From: Nipponacmea schrenckii
Lineage: Eukaryota > Mollusca > Gastropoda > Lottiidae
Direction of reading: 5' to 3'
DNA length: 64,000 nucleotides
Assembly (NCBI GenBank): GCA_030562195.1
Contig: JAUJPP010000003.1
Span: 38,880,602-38,944,601, forward strand
Part shown: piece by piece, positions 41,001 through 50,000 of the stretch
Layout: each line of letters opens with the position of its first letter
How positions within the stretch are numbered: position 1 is the stretch's first letter
Made by a program: the position numbers and the translations under genes
The notes under the pieces: model-generated
Told to the model about the DNA's origin: nothing
The model's database searches: none
What the model saw: the letters and a program-made list of their open reading frames with translations, nothing else

Positions 41001-44000
41001 CCCTACGTAATAACAGCCATTGGTGCATTATCTATTAATAGAAGCAAGACCAAATCGATTTCCGAAAGCCTTCTGAAACGTATGTATATACACCATGAGT
41101 TGCAAGAATTGTATTAAGATTAATGACCCTCTTCCTGTTTGTTCTTTACAAACGACAGGTCATGAAGATTATTGAGTATACAATGATGGTAGATCAGAAA
41201 ATAGTTTTATAAGACAGGGATAATAGATTAGAGCTTACTTGATGAATGTCAATTTGATCGGAACACATCTTCAATATTTAAGGTCTGATTTGATTTAGAT
41301 GAATGACTAGCGAAGGTTTAGCAGTAATATTGAGTGACGTTATATTCATTGAGCAGCAATCAAGCGATACTAACACCACCTATAAGAAAATCTATAGTTA
41401 AACTATTTGTTACCAACTGACCAGAGAGCTTTTAATCTGGTCAAGAATTCGTGATAGAAATTCTATCTTCTACACCTGATGCCTGTAGATATGCGATTAA
41501 AATTAATATATTCATTATGTGATCGGCTTAACACATAAGTATTTCGATTAAGGACGTGTAGCTGGAATTCGTTAACGAATTTTATTTGCCGTCAGGGAAA
41601 CATAAAACGTAAAATGTCGGTCATCCAAAAAGACGCATTTCACAAGGTTCGGGCAGTAATGAAATCAAGGAAGCCTCGTTAATAATGAACGCCTACTGAT
41701 TTTCAAGTAAGGGATAGAGGCCGAAAGCTGTCTATTATGTTAGAGAGAGGACAGTTTGTGAGGGCGTTAGCCCCGAACACCGTTCTCTCTCTAACATAAT
41801 AGACAGTTTGAGGACTCTATCTTACTTAAATAATAGCCCTACAAAGTTAAACTAATTGTAATCAACACAACTCATTGATTGATTAATAGTTATGTGGGTT
41901 CAGATTGTGATTTAGAATGTGGCAAACATAATTTGCAGGTGTCTTCTGCACACAATGTATTCATCAAGTGAAAACGATATATTTATAATTCAATCCACCT
42001 TTAGAAATACATCCCAAGTCGAGCCAATGGATAATATTTAGAATGAACAATCCAATTTCCAAATACGGAGAGACCTTTTTTTCTGATATTTCATCTGATG
42101 ATAAGACAGTAAGAGCAAAAAGAAGATGAAAATAAGGATATATATCAAATTCTAATGCCACGACAATTAGGTTTAACAAACCTTTGAAAAAAAACGGTGA
42201 TTGTTAACAAAGGCCTATCAGAAAAAACAGAATCAAAAACACGCTGTATTTCACCTTATCAAATAGGAACGTTGTAAATAAAACTGAATATATAATTGGA
42301 TTGCTTTGTCAGTGAAAAGATATGACCAAACAACTAAAAAATAATGGACACTTTTAAAAAAATAATGGACACTTTTTTAAAAATAATGGACATTTAGTGA
42401 GCAATTTTCATGAAATAATGGACAGTTAGTGAGTAGTTCAAACAACACTCATACATTCTACTAGAGAACGGATAAATACAACAAAGGATGACGTCATAGC
42501 TGTTATTTAAAACCTCAAATAGCTATCTGTGCTGAAACACTGGATAGTGTGGGCTCAAGTTATTTAGCCATATGTCTGTGCAAAATGAAAACAGTATTTT
42601 TTTTTAATTTCTGAGCTTTCAGCGATAACTTTAAACACAGTCAAGCCACAGGTAGTATGACTCCAAGATAAATAGGTTCTCTACGTTGAACTGGTTGTTT
42701 TGTCTGGACTTGATCCAAATCCAAATATGATAAACATTTTCAATATGGCGACAGTGAAAAATATACAAATCCAAGACATAAGTGATTATGATCATAATCT
42801 AACCGTACCTGTAAAATGTAAAAAAAAAAAACATTAGAAAAATAATTGTAGTCAATTTGTCTTGTCTGGTTTTCAATTTGAAAATAATTTAATATTTCTT
42901 CAAAATATTTCGATGTCAAAAATGAATTGAAGCAAGTAAATAATTTGATGATTGACGACATGTTACTTATTTGACGACTTTAACGACGGGAAACTAAAAA
43001 TTATATCGAGACAGTCTTTAGTCTGCATGTTTTCTTTTTTCGACGTTTTAGTTGAAACATTGACAGTTCTAACAATACAGCCCGTTAAAACATTTTTTTA
43101 ACCTGTGTCTACTATAAAGCAGCAGTTCTTAGTGAATTTTACGTCAGTTAAATGTGCCAAGAAAATTCAGTCCTTTGAAACAATATTGATTAGGTTTACC
43201 AAAACGTTTTGAAAGGGCATTCTCGCTTGCTCGCTAACCAAGGTCCAGGGTTCAATCCCCGGCAAAGGTTGTGCTGAACTTTTGGGTTTCCCCTTGTCAG
43301 TGATGCAAACTGAGGCCAGGTGTACTACAGGCTCTGCACGTTAAAGATCCTTCGACAAATGAAAATCGCAAAAAAGAAGTTTATGCCGAAGTCCTGGGGG
43401 CAAAATGTCCCTCTGCACACTGTATGGCTTAGCCCATAAGATACAGAAGAGTAGGACGTAAAACTCCATTCATTTCATTAATCAAAGCCCAGAAACAAAA
43501 TCGATAACAATTTAATCTCTGGATTATTTTTAAATTAAACACTATAATATTTTAATTTCATAATTATAGAGATATGAGACATTCTCCGAATCACAGATTT
43601 ATATTTTTTTTTTTAGAAAACAGCAGTATTAAATTTTTTGTCAAATTTGCCATTACCAATGAGTCATTACACCGGCTATTAATGACAGATACTCAATATC
43701 GCCACATTTTTTAGTATAAACTGCCCATAAACGCCTTATCCATGACAAAATTGCTTCCGAAATTATAAATTTTGATTATTAAAATACAACCAAAATGTCA
43801 ACCATATGCTTTTTTGTAAACGGGAAGTCTTATGAAGAAATGTAAAAATCAGTAAATTGTAGTCTTCCCTTTCCAATACAATTGACAGTATAACAAATGC
43901 ATGCAAACTAAATGGATCAAGACTGCATATATTTCCCTACTATGATAGGCACAATTTGACGGACGGAATTGCGATATTTGACTAGGCATGACAACTGTAT

Positions 44001-47000
44001 AAATAGTGGGCACTTATTTCCTATTTTGACTGCATTACATGCATTTTATCTGATATTTTGATTTGATGCCATTGATTTGATTGTTGCTATCTTTTGATTC
44101 TATCATTCTATTCAATGTCATGATTCGTCTAATTAATGTCAACAAATATTCACTTTTCTATTCATTAATTATTCATGAGTTGAATTAGGTTTTAGTAATT
44201 TACGATCTTAATTTTGCCATCGTGAATTGTTTATTTGGTAACTACAAACTATTTCTGAATACCAAAATATCAATTGGATAGTTAACATTATATAAATTTA
44301 AATAATTCGGGTATTGGGTATTATGACCACAAAACAAGATGCACTTCATTTGTTCTCAAAATGTGGCTCTATCGAAGATCTGAATAAATATTTTTTTTTT
44401 GCATTGGCAATTTTCATAATGGTTGGGCAATATGTGGGAATAGAAACGACAAATGTCACAAGCATTAAGCTGTGCATCATCAATCAAATTTATTTATGTG
44501 TGATAGTGTTCAATTCATGCCCCAAACACTTATTTCTGACTGCTGGTTATTATTAATTATTTGGTAGAATTGGTTCGAAACGTGTTAGCATTTCAAAAAG
44601 TAGGCAAATGTTTCCATAAGTCAGTGATGGTGATTGTGCTATAGAATTTAATCTTATTTGCATTATGTGGAATATCAGCTTTAAATTAGGATACCCTCTC
44701 GCTATTTTTTTCACAGACATCTCTCATCTTACAAAACCCATTTACTACAGTCTTTACACATGATGGAACACCAAAACAATAAAATCTTTGATGTTAACTT
44801 TTCTTAATTTGCAATAAATTATGAGATATTGTCGTGTATTCTCTTTTTAATATAGAATTTATAGTAGATATGGTAATTAATGTTTATTGGAAGTAACAGG
44901 CTGGTCAGGGTTCAGATCGTCTCTCAGATTCCATCGAATACATTCAAAGACAGTATTAAATCTTTAATCATTCTTAACATCTCAATTCCGATAATTCTAT
45001 TGATCACCAATGTAACAACGAAGGCAGCCACAGCTTAATTTAATAAGACGGATTTCTAGAAACTAAAGTAAAACAAACTTCCTAACCCGCAGAACGACAG
45101 AATATCAGCATCTAATCAACGCTGGTATATCTGACTACCGTTGTCAAATTGTCGATATACCATTAGACTTTACATTTCTATTAACTCATCGTTAATTCGA
45201 CCCTATTTTCCATTTCATTAAAACCAATTTGTCTGTAGGGTCGGTCAAGCAAGCCATGGTTTCCATCAAACTCCATATCGAACAGAGTTTGTGAAGGTAT
45301 CAATTGCAACAACCGAGCTTCACCAAACAGGAAACAATATCTGTCGAGATTTTCTGATTCTACCCTAACTTGTTGACATTGGTTCAAGAACTTCTCTTGT
45401 TGAGGTTCGACCGCGAATATTGATCTCTGGTAACACTGCATCAGAAATAAGTTTACTCAATCTCTAAGGGGAAGTAATTCAAGTGTCATGGTTTTATATT
45501 GGTTGCTAATAAGTTAACGACCTAGTTACACTTTCTTTACGATTCATCTATTTATCAGTTAAATTGCCAACAGCCATGCTCTACAAGGACTCATAATGGG
45601 CACAATCTGCTCCTTTGAGAGAACATTTTTTGCAAACTTCTGTGATAATTTGAGGATGAGATAATAATTTGCAATAAGGTGGAATATGAAATATCTATTT
45701 TATTTGAACATCAGTAATTCAGTTTTCTATCTTGTTTGACGTTCAGCACACAGTTGATTGTATCAAGTTGGTTATTGAATTATTCTAATGGATCAATATG
45801 GTCTTCTGACAGCTCTATTTACTGGTCATTGCCAATATTGACACTTCTTCACTTTCTTATTTTTCATCATTATTTTCAAAAGAATATTGTGTAGCTAAAC
45901 AAATCAAGCGAAGAACGTATTTACCTGATGCCAGTGGGTGTGCTATGAATGAAAGATTGCAGTTAATTTGTCACATATTGATCGAGAAAATCAGTATTGA
46001 GTTACATAGAACATGTCATTACATCTCCTGGCTTGTTAGATGTTAAATACGAGTTAAACAGAAATAGAAAATAGTGAAAACAGTAGGTTTATAATAAGTG
46101 ATAGTTTATTCAAACCTACACGTTGCATCTTGGTGGTCATGTAACTAAAAGTTGCATCTTGATGGTCCTGAAACTTAAACGTTGTATCCTGATGGTAATA
46201 AAACTTAAACGTTGTATCTTGATGGTCCTGAAACTTAAAAGTGGTATCTTGATGGTCCTGAAACTTTAACGTTGTATCTAGATGGTCCTAGAACTTAAAC
46301 GTTATATCTTGATGGTCATAAAACTTAAACGTTGTATCTTATGGTCAACTTAAACTTACTTATGGTCTAAACTAAACTTGTATCTTAATGGTCCTGAAAC
46401 TTAAACGTTGTATCTTGATGGTCATAAAACTTAAACGTTGTATCTTGATGGTCCTGAAACTTAAACGTTGTATCTTGATGGTCATAAAACTTAAACGTTG
46501 TATGTTAATGGTCCTGACACTTAAACGTGGTACCTTGATCGTGATGAAACTTAAACTTTGTATTTTGATTCGTCATGAAATTCAACATTGTTTCTGGATG
46601 GGAAGCATAAACGTTGGTATTTTGATGGTTATAGTAATCTGCAAAATGTAACCTATTTTAATATGTTCTATCCTTCCCATACACTGTGATGGATTTTATT
46701 AGACTAAGATGATGGTGAAATTTATTTTGATTACTGTTGTTTTTTTTTATTAGATATCTAGACTTTCGCTAGCTCCACCCGGACGCATGAGGTATGCGAT
46801 GAATACGAACGTGTATCTTTCATACCACATTGTTGGCTGCAAGTCTGATGCAGGTCCCGAATGTAATAGTCTTACTAACATATAGTTAGGATAAGTTCCA
46901 AATATTAAGACTTAAACATTAAAGTACATGTATATGAATTCAATAAAGAGTATTCCTCTAGTATTTTCATAATTCGTACAAGCTTTTGGTAGTTCTTTAC

Positions 47001-50000
47001 TTTAAACTTGTGAACATATTTACAAGTGTAATGATTTATTCATAGTAATAATACATAAACCACAGTCAATAAAACATAGACGTTATTGATTGAGGATATA
47101 ATGATGAAAATACTTGAAAAAAATATTCTTTGTGATTAATAATTTAAATAACTCTATTCTTATTATGTTTATTCTGATCTTTTGGTCTTTATTAACTGAG
47201 ATAGTGATTATGGTAAGATATTGCTAATGAATTTTAAAGATTCCTTTTGAGGGTAGACTTGTGACTTGTGACTACAATAGGGTTGGGTTGCATATATTAT
47301 TTCTATTCAATGTAGCAGTCAGTTTCGGACGTAAATTTCGTTAATATAGCGGAAAGAAAACCTTTATTACACCTAAGTATCTTGCCATGTATCGTTTCAG
47401 TATTGGATAGTGCTTTAAAGATGCATTTTCACATTGTTTAGGGTCAAATCAAGCTTACTAATTGATTAATCAGTGTTTCCAATGAATATTCCACGTATTC
47501 AAGCCGTATGTGGTCGAATAAAAGCTTGGGTAATTTAAGGAAATTATCCCACCTGGAAACACTATTTTTAGACTCTATGTTTGTTCTCGTGACCATGCAG
47601 TGGGTAATCAAAGATACTATGATTTGAATCACATTTGAAGACCTTTAGCTGTTTCTTAGCCTGGCGTAACGAGGGAATTTTGCTTCGTAATTACGATTAT
47701 TAGTAATCTTAATTAGGGACTAGTGAGACAAACAGATATTTTTCTTGATCATAAGAAGTATTAGTATTATGGAATATATAATATAAATGAAAATAAGGGA
47801 ACCAACGTTGGAATGAAACGAATTAGGGAAACAATGAGTAAACGATAAAGCTACCTTAGGAATGATTTTTAGGATCGGTGAAGTTTTGTAACAAAATTGT
47901 AAAGACCAATGAAAAAATGTACTATATGGTTCCAATAATCAGAAAACATGATTTGATAATAGAGTATTTCGTTTCAAGATCTTGATACTCTTGTCTGGTC
48001 TTTGATTATAAAAGTATTTAATGTTATAGATGACATTTGTCAACATTATTTTATATTTCAGATGGTCGGGGAGTAACAGGTCCTATATCCTACCCAGTAT
48101 ATCTACCATTAGTTATACATTTTGGTTCTTTTGGATCATTTCTAGCTCGACAGATGGCCAACAAACTTGACCTTGATTGTAAGTATCTAGTAAATTTCAC
48201 AATGTTCTTTGAGCGAATGGTAAATCGTAATATCTCACCCTCGTGGTGCCTGTTGCAGATGTCAGAATCCAATTCATGGAAATTTGAAATTATTTGTGAC
48301 AAGCAAAACAGAAAATCCGATCGGCGTTCGCCGTTTACAGGGGCTGATTTTGTTTACAGAAGTACTAGATCTACACAAAAAGTATCCAAAACATCATATT
48401 CAGAGCTTCTGTCTTTACATAAATTTCAATAAATGCTACGAAGTGTTATAATTTCAAAAACAGGCTTGTACATTCGTTTTTTGGAGTTCAAATCAATAAC
48501 TACATGTAGAATCTCCTAGGAGCAGTGAATTGTTGATCTCAGTAAATTGTTGACAGACCAATTCATGCCTCAAGGAAAACGATCAGTAGAATAAAGTGCA
48601 CTTTAACTGTAGCCTAAGTGTTTTATGTTGCTCTATGCCTTATCTATATCACAGTCTTCTCTGATTGAAATAATTACACTTAAACGATTTGTAAGTGGAA
48701 AGTGATTACATTTACTTTGATGTAATGGAAGAGTAATTTGTAAACGGTTGGTGAAAAATACCCTACTAAATGTACCCGAAGTAGTTCCCTAACTTTTCGC
48801 TTCTCGTTTTACATCACTTTTTACACTATCAAGTGGAGTATAGTTCAGAAATGTGTGCACGCCCAGAGGCGTTTCACAAAATAAACACGACCGAAAATAG
48901 TTCCTGTTAATGGAAACTGTATATTTTTTACTTCATTACGTTCATTACCAGGTATTTACTATTTTATGATAATATAAGCATTTTGTGTATATGTATTGAT
49001 TCGTCCGGTTTTATACAAATCAATCTTTGACAACAGGGCACCATATGAAATTAGGGGACTTGAGGGGTAACTGGTACATATGGGTATTATTTTACAATTT
49101 CTTGTTGTATGTTTGTAGTTGTATTGAGTCATTATGGAGATAATTTATTAGATCACAGTGCAATTTTAAACCTGGCGTTGAAAATGGATTGTTTAGCTCA
49201 TATGTATGACAACTTTCAGCTATTGACGGACAATTCTCAAACTTACAAGGTAACTTTTTTTTAAAAATTTATTACATTGTAGAATGCATGTTTCATATTT
49301 GGCCTGCAATATCGATCAACTTCACATACCAATTTGAAAAACTCTGTTTGTGTTTGAAGAGTTTTTGCTGAAATTCGATTATCTAAACGTTTCGTGCTAC
49401 ATTTTAAATATCATCTTAAAAAAGTAAGACTATATAAACAATTACTGATAGGTGAATGGAGTTTTACGCCCTATTGTTCTGCACCTCTGGACTAATGAAG
49501 GTTAGCAACTCTATGCAAAAAAGGGACATTTTGTCAGGAGAGTGGTATAAGCCTACTTTTTCGATTTCCATAGCCAGTAGCACGCGGGGCCTAGGTATCA
49601 AAATCCGAATGTGTTATCTCGAAATCTACCGGTATTGAACTCACCTCCAGTAATCGAGCGGAGCCACTGAGATGAGAACGTGTGCGACTTGGTACCGACT
49701 TTTTAATACACTCCGTGTTTTATTGTAGGTGCATGGTGATCGAATCAAAAATGAAAGTTGGAGAGATCATTTGTCTTTGAAGATAACTTATGAGGTATAT
49801 CCAATAACGATTGTTGTATTGCCTTTTAAGAACTTAAAATTATCAATGTCCCTCTTTATAATTGATGCACATTTATTATTGTCCATTTTAAACCCGATGC
49901 AGGTGCAAACGGTGTTCAATCAAGGTTATACAGTTAGGTATAGAGCATGAAACTACAGTATCTATTATAATTGATATTTGCAGGCATGGGTGAGGTTTAA

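Larger units (their letters stand above)
40757..48061 (+). other. intron 8 of the M13-like gene
   Basis: 7.3 kb, GT-AG. It contains a foldback (41705-41827), a 25-bp array (42340-42432), a SINE (43205-43480), an unassigned minus-strand open frame (45181-45441) and a 30-bp minisatellite (46111-46628). Confidence 0.77.

Noticed and set aside
43245..43265. tRNA gene
   Set aside because: There is a B-box-like GGGTTCAATCCCC but no cloverleaf or clear A box, and the downstream sequence is SINE body.
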